From a bacterium (GTDB taxonomy: Bacteria > UBP15 > UBA6099), in the NCBI GenBank assembly GCA_029564595.1, contig JAKQPS010000093.1, positions 1 to 61,952 of the forward strand: a DNA stretch of 61,952 bases, read 5' to 3'. Below the pieces are notes generated by a model, which was given only the letters and a program-made list of their open reading frames with translations, did no database searches and was not told the DNA's origin. Shown piece after piece: positions 52,033 to 60,388 of this stretch; the first letter of the stretch is position 1; every line of letters starts with the position of its first letter. Position numbers and translations under genes: made by a program.

Positions 52033-52125
52033 ATGAGTAGTCTAGGTAATGATGAAAACCGAACTGCAAATTCTTCTAAAGAAAATGTTTCACGTGAAAC
52101 AATTATAAAACTTTTAGATAAATAA
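52033..52125 (+). CDS. Possible 30-residue ORF spanning parS
   Basis: ATG 52033 to TAA 52125 reads MSSLGNDENRTANSSKENVS then RETIIKLLDK. The parS site encodes the central NVSRET. The ribosome site is weak (GGGAT). It may be chance, or a remnant of a parA-like or regulatory gene start. Confidence 0.2.
   Translation: MSSLGNDENRTANSSKENVSRETIIKLLDK
52086..52101. promoter_or_regulatory. parS centromere site (perfect)
   Basis: TGTTTCACGTGAAACA, an exact 16-bp palindrome identical to the classic bacterial parS. It is placed in the gap between the parB and rsmG genes. ParB binds here and loads condensin/SMC near the origin. Confidence 0.93.
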
Positions 52126-52141
52126 GCAGGATTTCACTATT

Positions 52142-52882
52142 TCAACTAATAGGACGTTTAGCAGGCATGCCGGGTTTGCGGGGATATTTATCCGGAGTGC
52201 CCTCTACTTTTTCTAAAATAAGGAGACATCTTTCTGGATCGTCGTCATTTATTCTATATTTAATGATGTCAGATACCTTTCCTCCGCACGATTCTATAGC
52301 TTTTTTCCCCTCTGAAAGTTCATGTTCGATATCTGCATTCTTATAAAAAACTGCTTTTCCACCTATTTTAACAAATGGGAGGGCCAGTTCGGCAAGAGTG
52401 GCGACTGAGGCAACTGCCCTAGCGGCAGCTAAATCAGCTTGCTCCCTATAGTTTTTATCTCTCGCAACGGCTTCTGCTCTATCGTTAATTATATATACGT
52501 CGGAAAGAGATAGTTTTTCTACGACATCTGACTGAAAATGGGTTTTCTTGCCAATGGATTCAATAGATATCAGTTTTATATCGGTGACAGCAATCTTTAA
52601 TGGCAGCCCCGGAAAGCCAGCTCCTGACCCGATATCGACAATTCTAGGGTTTTCAGGCAGAATTTTTGTTTTCAGTATGAAAAGAGAGTCTAAAACATGT
52701 CTAAACACGAAATTATGAAGTGAAATATCGGACACAAGATTGATTTTTTCGTTCCATGTTTTAAGTAGTAGATAGAATTCATAAAAGGCATGCGCTGATT
52801 TGCTGATTTCAGGGGATTCGTCAAAAAAAGAGATGAAAGAAGCTTCGATGAAGTCTCTTTCCTGAATATTTTCATCAATCAT
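52142..52882 (-). CDS. rsmG: 16S rRNA (guanine-N7) methyltransferase RsmG
   Basis: Methylates G527 of 16S rRNA. The 246-residue length fits. The SAM site is IVDIGSGAGFPGLPLKIA, after RHVLDSLFIL. DLAAARAVASVATL is the catalytic-region helix, and the basic end KYPRKPGMPAKRPI is the family signature. AT-rich coding sequence, like mnmG and parB. It is part of the mnmE-mnmG-rsmG-parB order conserved near bacterial origins. Confidence 0.95.
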   Translation of the reverse strand: MIDENIQERDFIEASFISFFDESPEISKSAHAFYEFYLLLKTWNEKINLVSDISLHNFVFRHVLDSLFILKTKILPENPRIVDIGSGAGFPGLPLKIAVTDIKLISIESIGKKTHFQSDVVEKLSLSDVYIINDRAEAVARDKNYREQADLAAARAVASVATLAELALPFVKIGGKAVFYKNADIEHELSEGKKAIESCGGKVSDIIKYRINDDDPERCLLILEKVEGTPDKYPRKPGMPAKRPIS

Positions 52883-53003
52883 ATCAATGATTCCCCAGAA
52901 GTTTATCGATGCTGATGCTTAGTTTAACGTCCTGTGGAGAATTATATCAGAAAACGGTTTGAGGAAGTCAATATGAAAAAGATAATATCGAGGTTGAAGG
53001 AAG

Positions 53004-54881
53004 TCAGGATTTTTCGGAGCGGCGGATGTGGTATGCGAGCACCATGATATCCGCAGGCGTAACGCCGGAGATTCTTGAGGCTTGGCCGACGGTCATCGGA
53101 ATGGCTTTAGCAAGCTTCATCCGGGCCTCAGTCGAAATCCCGTTTACCGAATTATAATCAAACTGTTCGGGGATACGCATTTTATCGAATTTATTGAACT
53201 CCTCAATTTGACGCGCTTGTTTGGAGATGTAGCCCTCGTATTTAACTTCGATCTCAACGCGCCGTTTTATATCGTCGTCAGCGGGAAGAGAAAAGCCATC
53301 ATTCATGCCGGGCAAATCGACCAATTTGACTTGAGGAGACTTCAGGGCATGGAGGAGTGTCTTGCCGGAGAATTTTGAATAAAGGTTGATATTGGGGTCA
53401 TCGGTCTCAAGGGTATCGAAGTGTTTCACGTGGAACTTTTTCAATTTCTCAATTTCTTCATCGATAGTTTTTCTATCATTTTGAATCTTTTCGTATTGTT
53501 CGTCTGAGATGAGGCCGTATTTATGCCCGTAGCGGGCCAGCCTCGTGTCCGAATTATCAAATCTTATGGTCAAACGGTACTCTGACCGGGACGTGAACAT
53601 TCTGTACGGCTCTTCCGTTCCTTTAGTAATAAGGTCGTCTATGAGAATGCCGATATAGCCTTCATCCCTGCCTATAATGAGAGGATCGAGTCCGAGAATG
53701 GACGCGGCGGCATTTATACCGGACACGATGCCCTGAGCGGCGGCTTCTTCATACCCGCTGGTGCCGTTTATCTGGCCTGCGAGATATAATCCGGCCACCT
53801 TTTTCGTCTCAAGCGTCGGCTTCAGTTGTATCGGGTCAACGTAGTCATATTCGATTGCATAGCCGGGCCTCATGATATCAACCTGTTCGAGGCCGGGAAT
53901 CGTTCGTAAATACTTTAACTGAACATCGATGGGAAGACTGGTGGAAATGCCCTGCGCGTATATCTCGTTAGTATCTAAACCTTCAGGTTCTAGAAAGACT
54001 TGATGTTGGTTGCGGTCGGGGAATTTGTTAACCTTATCTTCGATGGAAGGGCAGTATCTTGCGCCCGTTCCTTTAATTTGGCCGGAGAACAGGGGGGCGC
54101 GGTGGAAGTTGCTCCGGATGATGTCGTGGGTCTCTGAAGTAGTGTGAGTTGCCCAACATGAAACCTGATTAGGCCTGACGGCTCGTGGTGAAAAGTGTGA
54201 AAACGCAAGAGGTTCAAAAGATGGTTTTTGCTCCCTGCACCTGCTAAAATCGATTTGTCGGGCATTCAAGCGTGGGACGGTTCCGGTCTTGAGACGGCCC
54301 AGTTCGAGGCCAGCATTAAGAAGAGATTGGGATAGTCCGACAGCAGCAAACTCGCCGAGCCGGCCTGCGGGGAAGGTTTTTTCGCCGATGTGAATGAGGC
54401 CGTTGAGAAAGGTTCCTGTGGTAATAATGACAGATTTTGAGTAGAAGCATTCACCTGTTTCGATTTGAACTCCAGAGGCATGATTTTTATGCGTAAGGAG
54501 TTTTTCAGCCATGCCTTGGCGTAAAAATATGTGGTTTTGTAATTCAAGAACGCGTTTCATTCTGGACAAATAATGTTTTTTATCTGCCTGCGCTCTGAGG
54601 GCTTGAACGGCAGGCCCTTTGCTGGTATTGAGCCATCGAATATGAATATGAGTCTCGTCAATATTTCTAGCCATTTCGCCGCCGAGAGCGTCGATCTCGC
54701 GGACGATGTGGCCTTTGCCGGGACCGCCGATGCTAGGGTTGCAGGGCATGAGGGCTATGGTGTCGAGGTTGATGGAAAGCAGAAGGGTGTCTAGGTTAAG
54801 TCTAGCGGCAGCGAGGGCGGCTTCGACGCCTGCATGGCCGGCTCCGACAACGATAACGTCAAAATTATTGTCTTTATTCAT
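53004..54881 (-). CDS. mnmG: tRNA uridine-5-carboxymethylaminomethyl synthase subunit MnmG
   Basis: FAD/NADH component of the MnmEG complex, which makes (c)mnm5 on the wobble uridine. The 625 residues carry the FAD motif [18 protein letters not shown], then [19 protein letters not shown], the central [17 protein letters not shown] and [19 protein letters not shown]. The ATG overlaps the mnmE stop by 4 nt. Part of the frame (KKFHVKHFD) is the translation of a parS-like site. No oddities in catalytic Cys/FAD motifs. Confidence 0.97.
   Translation of the reverse strand: MNKDNNFDVIVVGAGHAGVEAALAAARLNLDTLLLSINLDTIALMPCNPSIGGPGKGHIVREIDALGGEMARNIDETHIHIRWLNTSKGPAVQALRAQADKKHYLSRMKRVLELQNHIFLRQGMAEKLLTHKNHASGVQIETGECFYSKSVIITTGTFLNGLIHIGEKTFPAGRLGEFAAVGLSQSLLNAGLELGRLKTGTVPRLNARQIDFSRCREQKPSFEPLAFSHFSPRAVRPNQVSCWATHTTSETHDIIRSNFHRAPLFSGQIKGTGARYCPSIEDKVNKFPDRNQHQVFLEPEGLDTNEIYAQGISTSLPIDVQLKYLRTIPGLEQVDIMRPGYAIEYDYVDPIQLKPTLETKKVAGLYLAGQINGTSGYEEAAAQGIVSGINAAASILGLDPLIIGRDEGYIGILIDDLITKGTEEPYRMFTSRSEYRLTIRFDNSDTRLARYGHKYGLISDEQYEKIQNDRKTIDEEIEKLKKFHVKHFDTLETDDPNINLYSKFSGKTLLHALKSPQVKLVDLPGMNDGFSLPADDDIKRRVEIEVKYEGYISKQARQIEEFNKFDKMRIPEQFDYNSVNGISTEARMKLAKAIPMTVGQASRISGVTPADIMVLAYHIRRSEKS
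53422..53437. promoter_or_regulatory. Second parS-like site inside mnmG
   Basis: TGTTTCACGTGGAACT matches parS at 14 of 16 positions; both mismatches are in the right arm. It lies about 1.3 kb from the perfect site, as in genomes with several clustered parS sites. Confidence 0.6.
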
Positions 54882-56302
54882 TTTCCCACGCAGAAGTTGG
54901 CGAACACTGACGCCAGAATGTCATTAGTGGCATTTTCGCCAGTAATGAGGCCTAATTGGTCGATAGCGGCCCTCAAATCGACACAGAGGATGTCATCCGG
55001 GGCGGAATCGACGTTCGATATGCAGTCTTCGAGAGAAGAAATGCTTTGTAATAAAGAGATTTTGTTTCTTTCGTTGATAATCGGCGCGTCTGCGGAGAAA
55101 GAAAAGAGTTCCTCTGAATGAGCGAGCAAAGCCTCATAGACGGCTGGAATGCCGTCTCCTGTTTTAGCTGAGGCGGAGATAATCCTGTCTTTCGGAAATG
55201 CAGAATAGATAGAGTCGGTGTCAAGAGACTGTGCAAGGTCGGATTTATTGATAACTGCGATAGAGAAGGGGGCAATAGAAGCGATGGAGATAGTTTCGGA
55301 GTCATTAACGTCAAAATCAGAGGAGCCGTCAAAGACGGCGATAATAGCGTCAGCCCGTTGAGATACTTGTATAGTCTTTTTGATACCTATTGATTCTATA
55401 ATATCCTTTGTTTTTGTTATGCCTGCGGTATCACAGATAAGAAAATCGAGGCCGTGCGTTGAGATAAGATCGCTGACGACGTCCCTAGTTGTGCCCGGAA
55501 TATCGCTTACAATCGCGCGGTCGCGGTCGAGCATGTGGTTGAGGAGGCTGGATTTTCCGACGTTCGGTTTGCCTATTAATACGACATTAAAGGGTTCATT
55601 AGATATGTGAGCGGACGCCGAGGAGTCCATGATGTTGCGTAATTCGGAAACAGAATCGCGCAAAACGGACAGAAGCGCGGTTCTGTCGGGGTTATCAATG
55701 TTGTCTTCGGGATATTCTAGAACGACTTCGATGGAGGCAAGGGTGTCAACGAGACGGGATCGAAGGGTTTTGATTTTTTTGCCAAAGGAGCCGGAGAGCT
55801 GGTTGACGGCAGAGAGGAGGAAAGGGCGGTTGCGGGAAGAGATGATGTCGTTGACGGATTCGGCTTGAGTGAGGTCGAGTTTTCCGTTGAGGAAGGCACG
55901 GCAGGTGAATTCGCCGTTGAGGGCGGGGCGAGCGCCGGCGGAGATGGAGGCGGAGAGGATTTCGCGGGTGACGAGGGAGCCTCCGTGACAGTAGATTTCC
56001 ATCGTGTCGTCGCCGGTGTATGAATTGGGCGCGGGGAAGAAGGCGACGAGGGCTTGGTCGATGATGGAGCCGGACGCGGGGTCTGAGATGAAGCCGAGGG
56101 AGAGTGAGCGTGGCGGGGGAGGGAAGGGGGCGGAGGGCGACGAGGGTGAAAAAAGCTTGGCGACAACTGACACGGCGTCCGGGCCAGAAACCCTGACGAT
56201 GCCGACGGCTCCTGAGCCTCGCGGGGTGGCGACGGCGGCGATGGTGTCGTCGGGGTCGCCGAAGCGTTTGTCGAAGATGTTTGAGTTGACGGCGTCAAGC
56301 AT
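54878..56302 (-). CDS. mnmE: tRNA modification GTPase MnmE
   Basis: GTPase partner of MnmG. The 474-residue protein has the N-terminal folate-binding domain ([20 protein letters not shown], later [13 protein letters not shown] and [19 protein letters not shown]) and a G domain with [19 protein letters not shown] and NKSD. The C-terminal end is the invariant CVGK. A GTG 9 nt further upstream could also start it; no clear ribosome site decides. First gene of the run to parB. Confidence 0.96.
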   Translation of the reverse strand: MLDAVNSNIFDKRFGDPDDTIAAVATPRGSGAVGIVRVSGPDAVSVVAKLFSPSSPSAPFPPPPRSLSLGFISDPASGSIIDQALVAFFPAPNSYTGDDTMEIYCHGGSLVTREILSASISAGARPALNGEFTCRAFLNGKLDLTQAESVNDIISSRNRPFLLSAVNQLSGSFGKKIKTLRSRLVDTLASIEVVLEYPEDNIDNPDRTALLSVLRDSVSELRNIMDSSASAHISNEPFNVVLIGKPNVGKSSLLNHMLDRDRAIVSDIPGTTRDVVSDLISTHGLDFLICDTAGITKTKDIIESIGIKKTIQVSQRADAIIAVFDGSSDFDVNDSETISIASIAPFSIAVINKSDLAQSLDTDSIYSAFPKDRIISASAKTGDGIPAVYEALLAHSEELFSFSADAPIINERNKISLLQSISSLEDCISNVDSAPDDILCVDLRAAIDQLGLITGENATNDILASVFANFCVGK

Positions 56303-56583
56303 TGTTTTCACGTTGGCGCGAGGCGGGAATGGTCGGAGCGCGCATGGGCGCGGGCGGCTCGCGCCGCAGGGTTAATTATATAGACAGGAAAATGCGTTTA
56401 CAATGCGGGGGAGGCGGGAAAGACGGCGGCGGGGCGGTTGAATAGAGAGCAGGGGGCGGTTTTTAATTTTGCGGAGCAGCTATTTTAAGCGGTTTTCAGA
56501 TCGGAAAGACAGAAGAAAGAAAAACAGGTTTCTCTGCGCGCGCCCCTGCGCGCCTCCCGCGCCCTATCGAAAACGCTTGGCGC

Positions 56584-56620
56584 GCCGGTTTTGTTGAAAT
56601 CCATTCAACGCAAAACCGGC
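56584..56620. repeat. Rep-H inverted repeat, copy 2
   Basis: GCCGGTTTTGTTGAA and TTCAACGCAAAACCGGC pair with one bulge. Lies in the 380-bp gap between mnmE and the FecR gene, which has no other element. Confidence 0.55.
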
Positions 56621-56682
56621 TTATGCTTATTTGTGGGCGACACAGGTGGCGAGATTGCATTATGTTTTACTATAATATACGC

Positions 56683-58104
56683 ATGAAGCCGAACAATGGA
56701 ATGAGAAAGTCCTCGCGCAGAGGTTCAGATTGCGCGAAGAGCCGTTTTGAATCTGTTGCGGCAATCATCGTCATTGCAGCGGGGCTGGCGTTGTGCGGAG
56801 CGCGAGCGGCATCAAGCGAGGATAGCGGCATAGTGGCGACGGTCACTGTTGTGGCGGGTTCCGGGGCGCAGATTCAGAGTCCGGACGCGGCGGAGTGGGA
56901 GCCGGCCAAGGAAGAGATGGAGTTGGCGAGAGGCTCTTTGGTGAAAACCGACAAGTCGTCGCGAGTTGAAATCCAGTTGCGCGACAACAGCATACTGAGG
57001 ATAGACTCGCTTACCCGGATGAGGATAGACGAGATGCAGGCGAACAACATAGAGGCGGCGCTCGACGCCGGCAAGCTGTGGTGTCGGATAAAGAAGCTTG
57101 AGCCGGGCGCGGCGTTTTCCGTGAAGACGCCGGATGTCGCCGCGGGAGTCCGAGGCACGACGTTCTGGGTGGAGGCCGAGGAAGGCGCGGAGCATGAAAT
57201 CGGGGTCGAGGACGGCGAGGTAGAGGCGATCGCCCGCGACAGGAGAATCAGGTTAAAAAACAAAATGAGAATCGCCGCGCGCGAAGGCAGGCTCGGCGAG
57301 GCCCGGGAGTTCGACCCTGAAAAAAGAGCGAGGTGGGAGAAGTTCACCACCGACATAGTGAAGAACAGATTTGAGCGGATGCGCGACGAGGCTCAGAAAC
57401 ACAGGGACGACGCCGAAGAGGCCCTAGCGTCCGGCAAGCGGTTGACAAACGACATCATCGCTCTCGGAAAAGAGAGCCGCGAATTCAATCGCGACATAGA
57501 GGCCGCGCTCTCGAAAGCGAAGAGGATAGAAAAAGCGGCGGAGAACATCCGCGAGGAGGCCGCGAGGGAGGGCAGGGGCGGCGACCCGAAATCGAAGGGG
57601 AAACGGCTTCGGGTACTAAAGGCGCAGGCGCAGAAGGCGCTCGCGGAAGCGGAGAGTGCCTCAGAGGAGTTGGGCGGGGCGGGAAAGACCGCGAAAGAAC
57701 AGTTCGAAAAGGCCGCCGACATAGTCAAAAACTCCGACGCTCTTTCAGACATGATTGAGAACCTGAGAAAGCGGCAGGAAGAGATGAAGAAGCTGAGCGA
57801 CAAGTCGCGCATGCGGCGCGAGTTCGATCCGGACTGGCCGGCTTTCAAGAGGATTCACGACGCCGCGCAGGACAGGTTCGCCGAAATGAGGGAGAGAACG
57901 GAGAAGGGCGGACGTCTTCTGTCTCACATGGAAGACTCCACGACAAAGAAAACACGAAAACTGCAAGAGATAGTCTCGGAACTGCGCGAACATATTAAAG
58001 AGAATCGCTCCCGCATCGAGGAGGCGATCGAAAGCCTCGACACATCAAAGAAACAACTGAAGTTTGCGCTCGACAGGATAAACGCCGAACTGGGCGAGCG
58101 TTGA
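56683..58104 (+). CDS. Exported FecR-domain protein with long coiled coil
   Basis: About 473 residues. A basic start and hydrophobic segment (VAAIIVIAAGLALCGARA) form a signal peptide. A FecR domain follows, with RGSLVKTDKSSRVEIQLRDN and SVKTPDVAAGVRGTTFWVE. From about residue 210 to the end the chain is almost entirely charged helix (Glu/Lys/Arg-rich), a predicted periplasmic coiled coil. FecR domains in this setting are not tied to iron sensing. Start choice among ATG 56662, 56683 and 56701 is uncertain, as none has a good ribosome site. It is single and ends before a Rep-B hairpin. Confidence 0.75.
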   Translation: MKPNNGMRKSSRRGSDCAKSRFESVAAIIVIAAGLALCGARAASSEDSGIVATVTVVAGSGAQIQSPDAAEWEPAKEEMELARGSLVKTDKSSRVEIQLRDNSILRIDSLTRMRIDEMQANNIEAALDAGKLWCRIKKLEPGAAFSVKTPDVAAGVRGTTFWVEAEEGAEHEIGVEDGEVEAIARDRRIRLKNKMRIAAREGRLGEAREFDPEKRARWEKFTTDIVKNRFERMRDEAQKHRDDAEEALASGKRLTNDIIALGKESREFNRDIEAALSKAKRIEKAAENIREEAAREGRGGDPKSKGKRLRVLKAQAQKALAEAESASEELGGAGKTAKEQFEKAADIVKNSDALSDMIENLRKRQEEMKKLSDKSRMRREFDPDWPAFKRIHDAAQDRFAEMRERTEKGGRLLSHMEDSTTKKTRKLQEIVSELREHIKENRSRIEEAIESLDTSKKQLKFALDRINAELGER

Positions 58105-58318
58105 TTAGGCGCTTTTTGAGCTTTTGCGGGGAAGCCGTTTTTTTCTGAAACAGGTTTCCCAGCGCTCCCCCCGCTCCCCTTGCCGAAAAACTTCCGGCCG
58201 CCGGTTTCGCTGAACTTCGTTCAATCCGAAGAAACGATAGAAGATATTTTCGAATCTAGTGAACGGGAAAACCCTTTTTCAATAAATGTTTTTACCGAAC
58301 CCATTTCCAAGGCTTTTC

Positions 58319-58420
58319 ACTGATATGCGCCGATGGAGCAGGCGAAGCCGCAACATCGGCGCTTGCATGATACGTTTTGAAAGGGTTTAAGGGAAAACTT
58401 TTTCAAAAGTTTTCCCTTAA
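58319..58420. repeat. Rep-B palindromic repeat, copy 4
   Basis: First hairpin 58327-58362 (GCGCCGATG/CATCGGCGC, 9 bp). Second hairpin 58387-58420, the perfect TTAAGGGAAAACTTTT stem. It separates two convergent genes, so it can terminate both strands. Confidence 0.75.
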
Positions 58421-58430
58421 CGGATTCAGG

Positions 58431-59054
58431 CTAAATCCATCTCAGGAAGATGGCGAACACGATGAACATCGCGGCGTTTAGGGCGAACATGCCGCCGATG
58501 AAGCGGCGTTGCGTGGCGGGCTGCCAGTCGTGGCAGAACATGGAAACGACGAAGAACGGGATGTAAACGGTCACGAAAACGGGGAACGCGCCCCACCACG
58601 GATAAATCCATACGAAGCAGGGCGTTTTCGCCAAGAAGATTTCGAACACGGAGAAGAAGGCCGCGTTGAAGATGGCGAAGAACAGGCGGTTGTTGACGCC
58701 GAGAACTTTTGCTTTCGGGTCTGGCGGGAGCAGTTTCGAGAGGGCGAGTCCGGCGATGGAGAACATGAGGCTAAGTTCGACGCCGACGCCGACGAGGATA
58801 AGGAAGGAAGTGCCGGCGGGGGCGGTCCATAGGGCGTGGCCGGAGAAATGTTGAACCAGAGCGTTGCCGATTTCAAAGAACCAGTGGACCATGTAAAGGG
58901 ACAGCCCGGCGGCGACGCCTTTCCAGTTCTTCTTCGAGATTTCGTTGGTGTACACATAAACCACGAGAGCGAGCAGGGTGATGGTGTGCCACTGGAACGT
59001 GTCGGCGCTTCTGAGGATATCGAGCGCGGCTTTGGTTGCTTCCGGGTTGTTCAT
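58431..59054 (-). CDS. Six-helix membrane protein, unknown
   Basis: A 207-residue protein with about six hydrophobic helices (near residues 20-38, 45-62, 80-105, 125-142, 150-170 and 185-205). Conserved-looking polar points include LYMVHWFFEIGNALVQHFSGHALW and FVWIYPWWGAFPVFVT. GGAGG at 6 nt fixes the ATG. No domain name is recognised. It stands alone between two repeat blocks. Confidence 0.7.
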   Translation of the reverse strand: MNNPEATKAALDILRSADTFQWHTITLLALVVYVYTNEISKKNWKGVAAGLSLYMVHWFFEIGNALVQHFSGHALWTAPAGTSFLILVGVGVELSLMFSIAGLALSKLLPPDPKAKVLGVNNRLFFAIFNAAFFSVFEIFLAKTPCFVWIYPWWGAFPVFVTVYIPFFVVSMFCHDWQPATQRRFIGGMFALNAAMFIVFAIFLRWI

Positions 59055-59180
59055 GGTTTCCCTCCGGCAAAAAGAGTCAATTGATTATAGCGCCGGGGGC
59101 TGCGGTCGCGGAAGAGTCGCGGCGAAGCGGTTGGGGAAAGAAAGAAGAAGGAAAAGCGAAGAAGCAGAAAAAAGAGGGGG

Positions 59181-59530
59181 AATGTTTTGCCGCCTGCGGC
59201 GGTTGGGGAAAACCCTTTGAAAAGGGTTGTTCCCCAAACCCCTTTCCTAAATTTTTCCTGCTAGCGCCAATGTCGGGGCTGCGCCTCCGCCTTTGGCGCG
59301 TGTTATGGAAAAATATAGAAGAAAAAAAGGAGAAAGAAAAAAGCAGGGGAAGTGATGTAGCCGCCTGCGGCGGTTGGGGAAAGGAGAAAGCTGAAGGAAT
59401 AGCGAAAAAGGAAAAAAGAGAAGAACATATCGTTTTGCCGCCTGCGGCGGTTGGGGAAAACCCTTTGAAAAGGGTTGTTCCCCAAGCCCCTTTCCTAAAT
59501 CTTTCATGCCTCCGCCTTTGGCGCGTGTTC
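59181..59530. repeat. Rep-A cluster: two full copies and a fragment
   Basis: Full hairpins at 59203-59237 and 59451-59485, each preceded by CCGCCTGCGGCGG. A fragment (CCGCCTGCGGCGGTTGGGGA) lies at about 59360-59380. GCGCC hairpin modules follow both full copies (59272-59300; 59505-59525 is one arm only). Tandem growth of the element is visible. Confidence 0.75.
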
Positions 59531-59568
59531 ATTGAGCAAGATAGGGAAATAATGCGCGGGTAATGGAA

Positions 59569-59600
59569 TGAACCACAAAGGCACGGAGGCACGAAGATGG
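59569..59600. repeat. ACCACAAAGGCACGGAGGCAC repeat
   Basis: Matches the common environmental-genome repeat type ACCACAGAGGCACAGAGGCAC. One copy in the window. Confidence 0.45.
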
Positions 59601-59727
59601 AAAGTCATACAGAAGCGGGGTAGAAGCGGACTTGGTTGCCGAAGCTGTCGTAATGGCCTCGGCCCGACTGGCTATTCTGTGATAGGATATCGCACCCACA
59701 AACGAGTTTGTGGGTGGCACCCGGATT

Positions 59728-59802
59728 TTCAGTCTCTGTTCTCATTGCGTTCATCATGTTTCTAATCCGTCAATCCTCTCCGCCAAATCTGTCAATAGTC
59801 TC
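59728..59802. repeat. 75-bp direct repeat, copy 1
   Basis: Begins TTCAGTCTCTGTTC and ends TGTCAATAGTCTC. It differs from copy 2 (60314-60388) at four positions. The two copies flank the small membrane-protein gene. Confidence 0.8.
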
Positions 59803-59849
59803 TTTTTTATCCAATATCCGTTAGAAGTTTCTATCAATCGTTGTAACAA

Positions 59850-60206
59850 CTATTCCTTTAGAGCTGCGGCAAATAGAATGTATAATATAACAAGAAAGAT
59901 TGACAAAGCGCTAATAATAAACACTTTTAATGCGATTCTCGATAAATGCTTGTATGTAAAAAATACAAGTCTGTATTTCGCAGGAAGCATAATATTATTA
60001 TGCCTATGCAAATTAGAAATAAAACCATCAAACTTTGGAAGATAAAACAATGAATCGAAAGAGCTTGTGAAAAAAGACTTATATAAATCGTTGTCAAAAA
60101 CCTTTATTATGATTAATGATAAATAGCGAAAGGATAGTAATAAAAGCGTGAAGACGAAGCATATTTTAAATATGATTTCTATTAATAAAAATGCCGTCAT
60201 AATCAA
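59850..60206 (-). CDS. Small two-helix membrane protein, unknown
   Basis: The 118-residue frame has hydrophobic helices at about residues 4-33 and 92-112. A polar middle contains FFTSSFDSLFYLPKFDGF and KYRLVFFTYKHLSRIALK. It is strongly AT-rich compared with its neighbours and sits between 75-bp direct repeats, next to an IS element. It has the marks of an acquired or orphan gene. No family is recognised, and no strong ribosome site was noted. Confidence 0.5.
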   Translation of the reverse strand: MIMTAFLLIEIIFKICFVFTLLLLSFRYLSLIIIKVFDNDLYKSFFTSSFDSLFYLPKFDGFISNLHRHNNIMLPAKYRLVFFTYKHLSRIALKVFIISALSIFLVILYILFAAALKE

Positions 60207-60313
60207 AATCCTAACGAGCCGATTGGTATTGAGCCGATTTGATTTGCGGCTTTTATAAAACCCAGCTTGTGATTTTCCGACACGCAGAAGCTAGATTTAA
60301 GTTGGCACAGGTA

Positions 60314-60388
60314 TTCAGTCTCTGTTCGCAATGCGTTCATCATGTTTCTAATCCGTCAGCCCTCTCCGCCAAATCTGTCAATAGTCTC
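60314..60388. repeat. 75-bp direct repeat, copy 2 (interrupted by IS)
   Basis: Similarity to copy 1 ends exactly at ATAGTCTC, after which the IS begins. This defines the left end of the element. Confidence 0.8.

Noticed and set aside
59181-59530. CRISPR-like array suspected from repeated GCC blocks
   Set aside because: Units are unequal, palindromic and without regular spacers; this is tandem Rep-A.
59728-60388. Integron cassette with attC sites
   Set aside because: The 75-bp repeats lack RYYYAAC/GTTRRRY boxes and an extended palindrome, and no integrase is seen.
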